Source of the DNA: CAZLIC01 sp964559535
Lineage (GTDB): Bacteria > Pseudomonadota > Alphaproteobacteria > Rhodobacterales > Rhodobacteraceae
Reading direction: 5' to 3'
Length of the DNA: 11,247 nt
Assembly (NCBI GenBank): GCA_964559535.1
Contig: CAZLIC010000106.1
Coordinates: 1-11,247 of the forward strand
The number at the start of each line of letters is the position of its first letter. Position 1 is the first letter of the stretch. Below the pieces are notes generated by a model that was given only the letters and a program-made list of their open reading frames with translations, searched no databases and was not told the origin of the DNA. The position numbers and the translations under genes are program-made. This document shows, one piece after another, positions 1 through 5,930 of the stretch.

Positions 1-57
1 AGCTTGAATCAGAAGTTCCACGGCAAGGGAATCCTGATACTCAACAGGCCCTAGCGC
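1..57. other. AT-richer left edge, possible mobile-element end or gene tail
   Basis: This stretch is about 51% GC, clearly below the roughly two-thirds GC of the neighbouring genes. On the plus strand one frame stays open from base 1 and stops at TAG 52-54 (17 residues, ending ILILNRP), so it could be the tail of a rightward gene cut by the edge. It also ends in CTCAACAGGCCC; read inward from the minus strand, GGGCCTGTTGAG has the look of an insertion-sequence terminus. I cannot name a family, and neither reading is proven. Confidence 0.25.
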
Positions 58-77
58 GCGGGGGCCGCGGCCCCCGC
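58..77 (-). terminator. GC-rich palindrome just past the mdh stop codon
   Basis: Bases 58-77 form a perfect 20-nt palindrome (arms GCGGGGGCCG and CGGCCCCCGC) starting 10 nt beyond the mdh stop codon on the minus strand. As RNA it would fold into a very stable hairpin. No run of T follows on the minus strand, so it is not a textbook intrinsic terminator. It could protect the mdh 3' end or help Rho-independent pausing. Function is inferred from position alone. Confidence 0.4.
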
Positions 78-87
78 CGCCCTTGCG

Positions 88-1050
88 TCAGGCCAGCGTG
101 GCGTCGATGCCCTTGCAGGCCGCCACCAGCCCCTTCACCGCATCGACCGACTTGGTGAACATCGCCTGCTCGGCGTCGTTCAGGGTGATGTCGATGATCC
201 GCTCGACGCCACCCGCGCCCAGCACGGTGGGCACGCCGACATAAAGGCCATCCAGCCCGTACTGGCCCTTGGCAAAAGCCGCGCAAGGCAGCACGCGCTT
301 CTGGTCCTTCAGAAAGCTTTCGGCCATCTCGATGGCGCTGGCAGCCGGGGCATAGAAGGCGCTGCCGGTCTTCAGCAGGCCCACGATCTCGGCGCCGCCG
401 TCGCGTGTGCGCTGCACGATGGCGTCCAGTTTTTCCTGGCTGGTCCAGCCCATGGCCACCAGATCGGGCAGCGGAATGCCCGCCACGGTGGAATACCGCA
501 CCAGCGGCACCATCGTGTCGCCGTGCCCGCCCAGCACGAAGGCCGTCACGTCCTTCATCGACACGCCGAACTCCAGGCTCAGGAAGTGGCGGAAACGCGC
601 CGAGTCCAGCACGCCCGCCATGCCCACCACCATGTGGTGCGGCAGGCCGCAGAATTCGCGCAGCGCCCAGACCATCGCGTCCAGCGGGTTGGTGATGCAG
701 ATGACAAAGGCGTTCGGCGCATGCGCCTTGATGCCTTCGCCCACCGACTTCATCACCTTCAGGTTGATGCCCAGCAGGTCATCGCGGCTCATCCCCGGCT
801 TGCGCGCCACGCCGGCCGTCACGATGCAGACGGACGCGCCCGCGATGTCGGCATAGCTGTTGGTGCCCTTCAGGCTGGCGTCGAAATGGCCGGTGGGGCC
901 CGATTCGGCGATGTCGAGCGCCTTGCCCTGCGGCACGCCCTCGGCGATGTCGAAGAGGACGACGTCCCCCAGTTCCTTTTGCGCGGCAAGATGGGCAAGC
1001 GTGCCGCCGATCTGCCCGGCACCGATCAGGGCGATCTTGGGTCTGGCCAT
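88..1050 (-). CDS. mdh: malate dehydrogenase (NAD-dependent)
   Basis: Encodes a 320-residue LDH-like malate dehydrogenase, the TCA-cycle enzyme that interconverts malate and oxaloacetate with NAD in the cytoplasm. Visible signatures: Rossmann loop GAGQIGG (residues 10-16), an Asp at 34 consistent with NAD preference, the substrate loop ARKPGMSRDDL with Arg83 and Arg89 (Arg83 marks MDH rather than lactate dehydrogenase), Asn121 in ITNP, Asp149 with Arg152, and catalytic His176 in GGHGDTM. Length and sequence fit the proteobacterial LDH-like MDH group exactly. The start is supported by GGAG seven nt upstream (plus-strand bases 1058-1061). It is divergent from the carrier gene at 1199. In relatives mdh usually leads sucCD; here a palindrome and AT-richer DNA follow instead. 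Function is very secure. Confidence 0.97.
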   Translation of the reverse strand: MARPKIALIGAGQIGGTLAHLAAQKELGDVVLFDIAEGVPQGKALDIAESGPTGHFDASLKGTNSYADIAGASVCIVTAGVARKPGMSRDDLLGINLKVMKSVGEGIKAHAPNAFVICITNPLDAMVWALREFCGLPHHMVVGMAGVLDSARFRHFLSLEFGVSMKDVTAFVLGGHGDTMVPLVRYSTVAGIPLPDLVAMGWTSQEKLDAIVQRTRDGGAEIVGLLKTGSAFYAPAASAIEMAESFLKDQKRVLPCAAFAKGQYGLDGLYVGVPTVLGAGGVERIIDITLNDAEQAMFTKSVDAVKGLVAACKGIDATLA

Positions 1051-1088
1051 GGGGATTCTCCGACCTTTGGGGATGAAAACGCGCCATT

Positions 1089-1117
1089 CCCCTAGTCCCG
1101 TTCGGCCGCCCGCGCAA
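1089..1117 (-). promoter_or_regulatory. weak candidate promoter for mdh
   Basis: Read on the minus strand, TTGCGC (1112-1117), a 17-nt spacer and TAGGGG (1089-1094) sit about 40 nt upstream of the mdh start in the mdh/carrier divergent gap. Only the first half matches a sigma-70 -35 well; the -10 is poor. Offered as a hint, not a mapped promoter. Confidence 0.2.
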
Positions 1118-1148
1118 GATTGCTGCGCCGCAGCAGGCCGGTCCCCCC

Positions 1149-1179
1149 CTTGCCTTTCGTGCCCGGGGCGCTAGGCAAG
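1149..1179. promoter_or_regulatory. inverted repeat upstream of the TSUP carrier gene
   Basis: CTTGCCT (1149-1155) and AGGCAAG (1173-1179) form a perfect 7-bp inverted repeat with a 17-nt spacer, ending 19 nt before the carrier gene ATG. It could be an operator for that gene or a leader hairpin. No regulator is recognised. Confidence 0.25.
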
Positions 1180-1198
1180 CCCGACATCGGGGGCAGGA

Positions 1199-1945
1199 AT
1201 GGACGGCATCGGGTTTTGGGTGGCGGCAGTGGCGGCGGCCGTTTGCGTGGGCATGGGCAAGGGCGGCCTGCCGATGGTGGGCATGCTGGGCGTGCCGGTG
1301 CTGTCGCTGGTCATCTCGCCCGTCACGGCGGCGGGGTTGTTGCTGCCGATCTATGTGGTGTCCGACATCTTCGGGCTTTATGCCTATCGCCACGCCTTCG
1401 ACCGCCGCGTGGTGGCGATCATGGCTGCGGGGATGACAATTGGGGTTGGCATCGGCTGGGCCACCGCCCGGATTACCCCCGAGGCGGTGGTGACGGGCAT
1501 CGTGGGCCTGATCGGGCTGGTGTTCGCACTGTCGCTGCTCTTGCGGCCGCAGGGCGCTTCGGCGCCGCGCCCGGCGCAGGTGGCGCCGGGGCTGTTCTGG
1601 GGCGCCGTGACGGGCTTCACCAGCTTTGTCAGCCATTCGGGCGCGCCGCCCTATCAGGTGTATACCCTGCCTCTTGGCATGCCAAAGGCGGTGTTCGCGG
1701 GCACCGCGACCATCGCCTTTGCCTATGTCAACGCCATCAAGCTGGTGCCTTACTGGGCCCTGGGCCAGTTGTCGCCTGCCAACCTGTCGGTGGCGGTATG
1801 GCTGGCGGTTCCGGCCGCCATTGCCGTGTTTGCGGGGGTGCGGCTGGTGCGCGTGCTGCCGGAACGGCTGTTCTTCCAGCTGGTCACCGGGTCGCTGCTG
1901 GTGCTGTCGCTGAAACTTCTGTGGGATGCCGCCTCAGGCGGGTGA
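1199..1945 (+). CDS. TauE/SafE (TSUP) family membrane carrier
   Basis: A 248-residue, strongly hydrophobic protein of the TSUP family (4-toluene sulfonate uptake / TauE-SafE), inner-membrane carriers associated with sulfite, sulfonate or other small organic anions. Two family repeats are visible: VGMGKGGLP at residues 17-25 after the first membrane segment, and the second-half motif GFTSFVSHSGAPPYQVYTLP at 139-158, followed by K163 and FAGT at 166-169. I see about seven or eight hydrophobic segments, and the length is typical. ATG at 1199 is preceded by GGGGGCAGGA, a close but usable ribosome binding site. It diverges from mdh and overlaps the convergent gene on its right by 12 bp. The substrate cannot be read from sequence; neither neighbour points to sulfur metabolism. 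Confidence 0.85.
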   Translation: MDGIGFWVAAVAAAVCVGMGKGGLPMVGMLGVPVLSLVISPVTAAGLLLPIYVVSDIFGLYAYRHAFDRRVVAIMAAGMTIGVGIGWATARITPEAVVTGIVGLIGLVFALSLLLRPQGASAPRPAQVAPGLFWGAVTGFTSFVSHSGAPPYQVYTLPLGMPKAVFAGTATIAFAYVNAIKLVPYWALGQLSPANLSVAVWLAVPAAIAVFAGVRLVRVLPERLFFQLVTGSLLVLSLKLLWDAASGG

Positions 1946-2230
1946 ACCCTTGGCAGGAAGCTCTTCCTCGACCGGCTGGAAGTTCTGCCCGCTGGCCACC
2001 AGGCAGGTCATCCCCTGGGCGGTGGTGACGGTGATCGTCCAGCTGCCGGTGTCGTCGCTTGCATAGACTTCCATCACGGTGTTGTTGGCCGCCAGCCCGA
2101 CCGAGCGACGGGTTTCGCTGTACTTCGTGGCAAGATGGGCCACGACCGCGTCACGCGGGCCGCACTGGCCCTGCTGGGCCTGTGCGGCGAACGGAAGGCA
2201 AAGCATCGGAACGGCAAGAAGGATACGCAT
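1934..2230 (-). CDS. small secreted hypothetical protein
   Basis: A 98-residue protein with a clear Sec signal peptide (residues 1-18, ending AQA before QQG), so about 80 residues reach the periplasm. The mature part has Cys23 and Cys76, a possible disulfide pair, a conserved-looking block around KYSETRRSVGLAANN and a strand-rich segment (SWTITVT) before MTCLVASGQ. I recall similar short exported proteins of unknown function throughout Rhodobacterales but know no role. AAAGG upstream of the ATG on the minus strand serves as ribosome binding site. Its 3' end overlaps the 3' end of the carrier gene tail-to-tail by 12 bp, and it diverges from the mcl2-like gene across a 226-bp gap. Confidence 0.8.
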   Translation of the reverse strand: MRILLAVPMLCLPFAAQAQQGQCGPRDAVVAHLATKYSETRRSVGLAANNTVMEVYASDDTGSWTITVTTAQGMTCLVASGQNFQPVEEELPAKGSPA

Positions 2231-2310
2231 GGCGGCGCCTTTCGGACAGGGTTGCAGGGCCTTGATGCGATGGAAGGGTGCGCGCGAATCGCTCAGACGC
2301 GGTTAACGGC

Positions 2311-2325
2311 ACGACCGCCGGTCGT
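2311..2325. promoter_or_regulatory. perfect 15-nt palindrome in divergent gap, possible operator
   Basis: ACGACCG-C-CGGTCGT is a perfect inverted repeat with 7-bp arms in the gap between the secreted-protein gene and the mcl2-like gene. It is flanked by TTAACG on the left and CGTAA on the right, which roughly extends the symmetry. The size and placement fit a repressor or activator site for one or both genes. No family is assigned. Confidence 0.35.
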
Positions 2326-2456
2326 CGTAATGCCCGACGTGGCCGCGCCCGCGCGCAACACCGGCGCATCGGTTCTTTCTGCAGCGCGGCACGGCGGGCC
2401 TTGCGGATTCTGTCCAGTGCGGCATGCAGTCGGCAACAAAGTTGCGAGACCGAATC

Positions 2457-3314
2457 ATGCACCCACCCACCCGCCCCTGCCGCTCGGTCCTCTACATCCC
2501 GGCTTCCAAGCCCCGTGCGCTGGTCAAGGCGCGCGAGGTGGCGGCGGATGCCATCATCTTCGACCTCGAGGATGCCGTGGCACCCGATGAAAAGGCGGCG
2601 GCGCGGGACTTGCTGTGGCAGGAACTGGCGGCGGGCGGGTTTGGCGGGCGGCTGCGGCTGGTGCGGGTGAACGGGCTGGAAACGCCCTGGGGGGCCGAGG
2701 ATCTGGCGGCTGTGAAGCCGGGGCTGTGCGATGCGGTGCTGGTGCCCAAGGTGAACCGGCCGACCGATCTGGATGCCGTGGCGGTACGGGTGCCGGGGGT
2801 GGACCTGTGGGCGATGATGGAGACGGCGGCGGGGATGCTGAACGCGGCCGCGATTGCGGCCCACCCGGCGCTGCGGGGGATGGTGATGGGCACGAACGAT
2901 CTGGCCAAGGAACTGGGATGCCGCCCCCGCGCAGATCGCCTGCCGCTGGCAACCGGGCTGGGCCTGTGCCTGCTGGCCGCCCGCGCGCATGGGCGCACCA
3001 TCGTGGACGGGGTGTACAACGCCTTTCGCGACATCGAAGGCTTTGCCGCCGAATGCGCGCAGGGGCGGGACCTGGGGTTTGACGGCAAGACGCTGATCCA
3101 CCCCGACCAGATCGACGCCGCCAACCGGGCCTTTGCCCCGTCCGAAGACGAGATCGCCCTGGCCCGCCGCCAGATCGAGGCCTTCGCGCAGGCGCAGGCC
3201 GCCGGACAGGGGGTTGCCGTGGTGGATGGAAAGATCGTCGAGAACCTGCATATCGTCACCGCAGAGGCGACGCTGGCCAAGGCCCGCGCGATCGCCGCGA
3301 TGGCAGCGGAGTAG
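2457..3314 (+). CDS. mcl2: CitE/malyl-CoA lyase family enzyme, likely (3S)-malyl-CoA thioesterase
   Basis: A 285-residue cytoplasmic TIM-barrel protein of the CitE / malyl-CoA lyase superfamily. Visible: SVLYIPASKPRALVKA (10-25), FDLEDAV (35-41), Arg70 and Asn72 in LVRVNG, VLVPKV (94-99), the Mg2+ ligands Glu122 (MMETA) and Asp148 (MGTNDLAKE), and FDGKTLIHPDQI (208-219). In Rhodobacter sphaeroides the paralogue beside nnrU and mch is Mcl2, a (3S)-malyl-CoA thioesterase that hydrolyses malyl-CoA to malate and works with malyl-CoA lyase. The same context here supports that call, but lyase and thioesterase cannot be separated by eye. ATG 2457 is preferred over an in-frame ATG at 2424 because the barrel motif begins nine residues in and nothing resembling a ribosome binding site precedes 2424; the site before 2457 (GCGAG) is also weak. 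First gene of a tight cluster; only 3 nt separate it from nnrU. Confidence 0.85.
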   Translation: MHPPTRPCRSVLYIPASKPRALVKAREVAADAIIFDLEDAVAPDEKAAARDLLWQELAAGGFGGRLRLVRVNGLETPWGAEDLAAVKPGLCDAVLVPKVNRPTDLDAVAVRVPGVDLWAMMETAAGMLNAAAIAAHPALRGMVMGTNDLAKELGCRPRADRLPLATGLGLCLLAARAHGRTIVDGVYNAFRDIEGFAAECAQGRDLGFDGKTLIHPDQIDAANRAFAPSEDEIALARRQIEAFAQAQAAGQGVAVVDGKIVENLHIVTAEATLAKARAIAAMAAE

Positions 3315-3317
3315 GGC

Positions 3318-3866
3318 ATGATCCTTCTGATCCTTGGCGTGGTGCTGTGGTGGGCAGCGCATCTGTTCAAACGGCTGGCCCCGGCACAGCGGGCGGCGAT
3401 GGGCGACCCCGGCAAGGGGGTGGTGGCGGTGGCCGTGCTGGCTTCGGTGGTGCTGATGTATTTCGGCTATGGCGCGGCAAAAGAGACGGCCACCGTCTGG
3501 TGGGGGCGGTCGCCCGCGCTGGTGGGGATCAACAACCTGCTGATGGTGCTGGCGGTGTACCTCTATGCCGCGTCGGGCACCAAGGCGGCGCTGGCGCGCC
3601 GCATCCGGCATCCGCAGCTGACGGCGGTAAAGACCTGGGCCGTGGCGCACCTTCTGGTGAACGGCGACCTGCCGTCGTTCATCTTGTTCGGCGGCCTTCT
3701 GGCCTGGGCGGTGGTGTCGGTGATCCTGATCAACAAGGCGCAGCCCGACTGGACGCCGCCGGTGGCCAAACCGGGCGCCGAGGTGAAGGCCGTGGTGGGG
3801 ACCGTGGTGGTGCTGGCCGTGCTGATGCTGGTGCACAACTGGCTGGGCTATCAGCCCTGGGGCTGA
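3318..3866 (+). CDS. NnrU family integral membrane protein
   Basis: A 182-residue inner-membrane protein with about five or six hydrophobic segments and the hallmark NnrU block IRHPQL...VKTWAVAHLLVNGD (His98, Trp107, His111, Asn115, Asp117). His15 in the first membrane segment and a His in MLVHNWLGY near the C-terminus are also retained. NnrU was first linked to expression of nitrite and nitric oxide reductases in denitrifiers. The family is also related to the haem-containing 15-cis-zeta-carotene isomerase Z-ISO, so the conserved histidines may bind haem (inference). No denitrification or carotenoid gene is present here. The start has GGAG six nt upstream, overlapping the stop of the preceding gene, so the two are almost certainly cotranscribed. 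What it does beside ethylmalonyl-CoA pathway genes is unknown. Confidence 0.85.
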   Translation: MILLILGVVLWWAAHLFKRLAPAQRAAMGDPGKGVVAVAVLASVVLMYFGYGAAKETATVWWGRSPALVGINNLLMVLAVYLYAASGTKAALARRIRHPQLTAVKTWAVAHLLVNGDLPSFILFGGLLAWAVVSVILINKAQPDWTPPVAKPGAEVKAVVGTVVVLAVLMLVHNWLGYQPWG

Positions 3867-3882
3867 GTGCGGGGGAGAAGGG

Positions 3883-4086
3883 ATGAAGCTCTACCGCTTC
3901 CTGTCCGAAGACGACACCTCGGCCTTTTGTCACAAGGTGACGGCGGCGCTAAACATGGGCTGGTCGCTGCAGGGCGACCCGACCTATGCCTTCGACGCGG
4001 CCCGCGGCGTGATGCGCTGCGGGCAGGCGGTGGTGAAAGAGGTGCCGGGCGACTATCATCCGGGCGTCAAGCTGGGCGAAATGTAG
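3883..4086 (+). CDS. DUF1737 family small protein
   Basis: A 67-residue soluble protein beginning MKLYRFLSEDDTSAFCHKVTAALNMGW, followed by LQGDPTYAFD and a conserved-looking GQAVVKEV. This pattern and size match the DUF1737 family, short proteins of unknown function found in many alphaproteobacteria. A strong ribosome binding site (GGGAGAAGGG) lies directly upstream, and the gap to nnrU is only 16 nt. It is the last gene of the mcl2-like/nnrU cluster, since a terminator hairpin begins inside its stop codon. I see no signal peptide, membrane segment or catalytic motif. Confidence 0.85.
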   Translation: MKLYRFLSEDDTSAFCHKVTAALNMGWSLQGDPTYAFDAARGVMRCGQAVVKEVPGDYHPGVKLGEM

Positions 4087-4106
4087 GGCAGGTTGACCTG
4101 CCCTTT
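4086..4106 (+). terminator. intrinsic terminator-like hairpin after the DUF1737 gene
   Basis: GGGCAGGT (4086-4093) pairs perfectly with ACCTGCCC (4096-4103) and is followed at once by TTT. In RNA this is a 7-bp stem with a TTGA loop. The U-tract is short, so termination may be partial. It separates the mcl2-like/nnrU/DUF1737 cluster from mch. Confidence 0.6.
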
Positions 4107-4131
4107 CCGTGGGACAGCAGGCGTCCCACGG
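4107..4131 (+). promoter_or_regulatory. second hairpin, part of a GTGGGAC repeat cluster
   Basis: CCGTGGGAC (4107-4115) and GTCCCACGG (4123-4131) form a perfect 9-bp stem with a 7-nt loop directly after the terminator-like hairpin. The right arm can alternatively pair with the following GTGGGAC (4131-4137). It could be a second terminator stem, an attenuator or a protein site. Confidence 0.45.
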
Positions 4132-4213
4132 TGGGACACGGCATACGAACAAATGAAATCAATACGTTACAAGCGCGCGCTAGGACTTTGTTCATGATTG
4201 CCGCGCGTGGGAC
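4109..4213. repeat. four copies of GTGGGAC upstream of mch
   Basis: The heptamer GTGGGAC occurs at 4109-4115, 4131-4137 and 4207-4213 on the plus strand and at 4123-4129 on the minus strand, all inside 105 bp upstream of mch. Copies two and three face each other around one base (4123-4137). The density is far above chance even for GC-rich DNA and suggests a regulator-binding array or a remnant of small repeats. Confidence 0.5.
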
Positions 4214-4222
4214 GCGGGGTGC

Positions 4223-4240
4223 GGCGGGGGGAACCCCGCC
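4223..4240 (+). promoter_or_regulatory. leader hairpin with GGAA tetraloop before the mch ribosome binding site
   Basis: GGCGGGG (4223-4229) and CCCCGCC (4234-4240) form a perfect 7-bp stem closed by GGAA, a GNRA-type tetraloop. The stem ends four nt before the mch Shine-Dalgarno GGAGG (4245-4249). Such a stable stem in the leader could set translation efficiency or mRNA stability. Regulation is inferred, not shown. Confidence 0.4.
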
Positions 4241-4254
4241 CTGTGGAGGCAAGG

Positions 4255-5283
4255 ATGAAGACCAATCCGGGGCGGTTTTTCGAGGATTTCCGGCTGGGCG
4301 AGGTGATCCGCCATGCGGTGCCGCGCACGCTGTCGGGCGGCGAGCGCGCGCTGTACCATGCGCTGTACCCCAGCCGGTTCGCGCTGCAGTCGTCGGACGA
4401 GTTTGCCCGCGCCTGCGGGCTGCAGGCCGCCCCGCTGGATGACCTGATCACCTTCCATACCGTCTTTGGCAAGACGGTGCCGGACATCAGCCTGAACGCC
4501 GTGGCGAACCTTGGCTATGCCGAGGGGCGGTGGCTGCAGCCGGTGTATCCGGGCGACACGCTGGCCAGCACATCCACGGTGATCGGGATGAAGGAAAACT
4601 CGAACGGCCTGTCGGGCGTGGTCTGGGTGCGGACGCGGGCGGTGAACCGCGACCTGGAGCCGGTGATGGAGTATGTGCGCTGGGTGATGGTGAAGAAGCG
4701 CGACCCCGGCGCCCCCGCCCCGGCCCCCGTGGTGCCCACGCTGGCCCCCGCCGTGATTCCCGAGGCGCTGCATGTGCCCAAACGGCTGGATTTCCGCCAT
4801 TACGATTTCGAACTGGCCGGCGAGCGGCATTGCTGGGCCGACTATGCGGTGGGCGAGAAGATCGACCATGTAGATGCGGTGACCGTGGACGAGGCCGATC
4901 ACCTGATGGCCACACGGCTGTGGCAGAACACATCGAAGGTGCATTTCGACGTCACGCAGCGGCCCGACGGGCGGCGGCTGGTCTATGGCGGGCATGTGAT
5001 TTCGCTGGCGCGGGCGTTGTCGTTCAACGGGTTGGCGAATGCGCAGCTGCTGGTGGGGCTGAACGCGGGAAGCCACGCGAACCCCTGTTTCGCGGGCGAC
5101 ACGGTGACGGCCTGGTCTGAGGTGCTGGACCGCGCCGAACTGGACGCGCCGGGGGTGGCGGCGCTGCGGTTGCGGACGGTGGCGGTGAAGGCGGGGGCCC
5201 CGGCCTTTGCCTGGAAGGCCGAGGGCAAGTACCTGCCCGAGGTGCTGCTGGACATCGACTGGTGGGCGCTGATCCCGCGGTGA
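4255..5283 (+). CDS. mch: mesaconyl-CoA hydratase (MaoC-like, double hot-dog)
   Basis: A 342-residue cytoplasmic enzyme with two MaoC-type hot-dog halves (about 10-150 and 175-330) joined by an Ala/Pro-rich linker (150-167). It matches the R. sphaeroides mesaconyl-CoA hydratase, which interconverts mesaconyl-C1-CoA and (2R,3S)-beta-methylmalyl-CoA in the ethylmalonyl-CoA pathway of acetate assimilation. Visible: TFHTVFGKTVPDISLNAVANLGYAE in the first half, and in the second half QNTSKVHFD with Asn225 and His230 in the position of the catalytic polar/His pair of MaoC hydratases, then LVYGGHVISLARALS (242-256) and NPCFAGDTV. ATG 4255 is chosen over an in-frame TTG at 4198 because GGAGG lies five nt upstream and the protein then has the family length. 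The stop overlaps the GTG start of the next gene. Confidence 0.93.
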   Translation: MKTNPGRFFEDFRLGEVIRHAVPRTLSGGERALYHALYPSRFALQSSDEFARACGLQAAPLDDLITFHTVFGKTVPDISLNAVANLGYAEGRWLQPVYPGDTLASTSTVIGMKENSNGLSGVVWVRTRAVNRDLEPVMEYVRWVMVKKRDPGAPAPAPVVPTLAPAVIPEALHVPKRLDFRHYDFELAGERHCWADYAVGEKIDHVDAVTVDEADHLMATRLWQNTSKVHFDVTQRPDGRRLVYGGHVISLARALSFNGLANAQLLVGLNAGSHANPCFAGDTVTAWSEVLDRAELDAPGVAALRLRTVAVKAGAPAFAWKAEGKYLPEVLLDIDWWALIPR

Positions 5284-5909
5284 GGTGGCTGGCCGTCCTT
5301 CTGCTGTCGGCGCAGCCGGTGCGTGCGGATGTGGTGACGGATGCCTTTGTCGGCGTGTTCCTGCACGAGGTGGCGCATGCACTGATCGATGTGCTGGACC
5401 TGCCGCCGGGGCCTTTGGAAGAGGACACGGCGGATGCGCTGTCGGTCTGGCTGATCGACCGGCTGTATCTGGGCGAAAGGGCGGCGCAGATCGTGGCCGC
5501 CCATGCGGCCACCTTTGCCGCCTATGCGGCCGAGGGGGAGGACGAGGCCTATCGGGGGCGGCATGCGCCCGATGCCGTGCGGGCCGCGCGGCTGCCCTGC
5601 CTGCTGGCGGGGCCCTGTGCGGCGGAACGGGCGGCGCTGTGGGCGGGGTTCGACGCGGCCTTCGTGTCGCGCCCGCCACAGGACCACGGGCCGGGGCTGC
5701 GGATCGTGCCGATGGCGGCCGAGGACGGCGCGGCGACAGCGGTACGCGAGGCAGCGGCACGATTCAACGGCGAGATCGGGCTTCCCGCCAGCGTGGACGT
5801 GGCGGTTGAGCCTTGTGGGGCACCGGACGCCTTCTATGACCCGCGGGCGCGGCGGGTGGTGATGTGCACGGAATACGCGGCGGAACTGGCACGCCTGCAT
5901 GGGCGCTGA
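5280..5909 (+). CDS. secreted DUF4344-type putative metallopeptidase
   Basis: A 209-residue protein starting with a short Sec-type signal (residues 1-16, ending VRA before DVV). HEVAHALID at 29-37 carries an HExxH zinc motif (His29, Glu30, His33) and is followed by EEDTAD (47-52), which may supply the third ligand. This HALID...EED pairing is typical of DUF4344 putative metallopeptidases. The C-terminal part has CGAPDAFYDPRARRVVMCTEY, the other DUF4344 signature. GTG 5280 is chosen because GTGA overlaps the mch stop by four bases and places the signal peptide at the N-terminus; a GTG at 5262 would add six residues. Translational coupling to mch is likely, but a link to acetate metabolism is not obvious. 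Peptidase activity is inferred from the motif only. Confidence 0.75.
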   Translation: MRWLAVLLLSAQPVRADVVTDAFVGVFLHEVAHALIDVLDLPPGPLEEDTADALSVWLIDRLYLGERAAQIVAAHAATFAAYAAEGEDEAYRGRHAPDAVRAARLPCLLAGPCAAERAALWAGFDAAFVSRPPQDHGPGLRIVPMAAEDGAATAVREAAARFNGEIGLPASVDVAVEPCGAPDAFYDPRARRVVMCTEYAAELARLHGR

Positions 5910-5930
5910 GTCGCTGGCGGGTGGACCACG

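Noticed and set aside
2424..2456. ATG 2424 as start of the mcl2-like gene
   Set aside because: No ribosome binding site precedes it and the eleven added residues are not needed for the barrel, though the choice is not certain.
2151..3836. Long minus-strand open frame opposite the mcl2-like and nnrU genes
   Set aside because: Low-complexity His/Arg/Gln composition and complete overlap with two recognised plus-strand genes mark it as a shadow frame.
4109..4213. GTGGGAC copies as a CRISPR array
   Set aside because: Repeats are only seven bases, unevenly spaced and in mixed orientation.
4198..4254. Upstream TTG start extending mch by 19 residues
   Set aside because: The extra residues are Arg/Gly-rich translation of the leader hairpin; the ATG at 4255 has a good Shine-Dalgarno and gives the family length.
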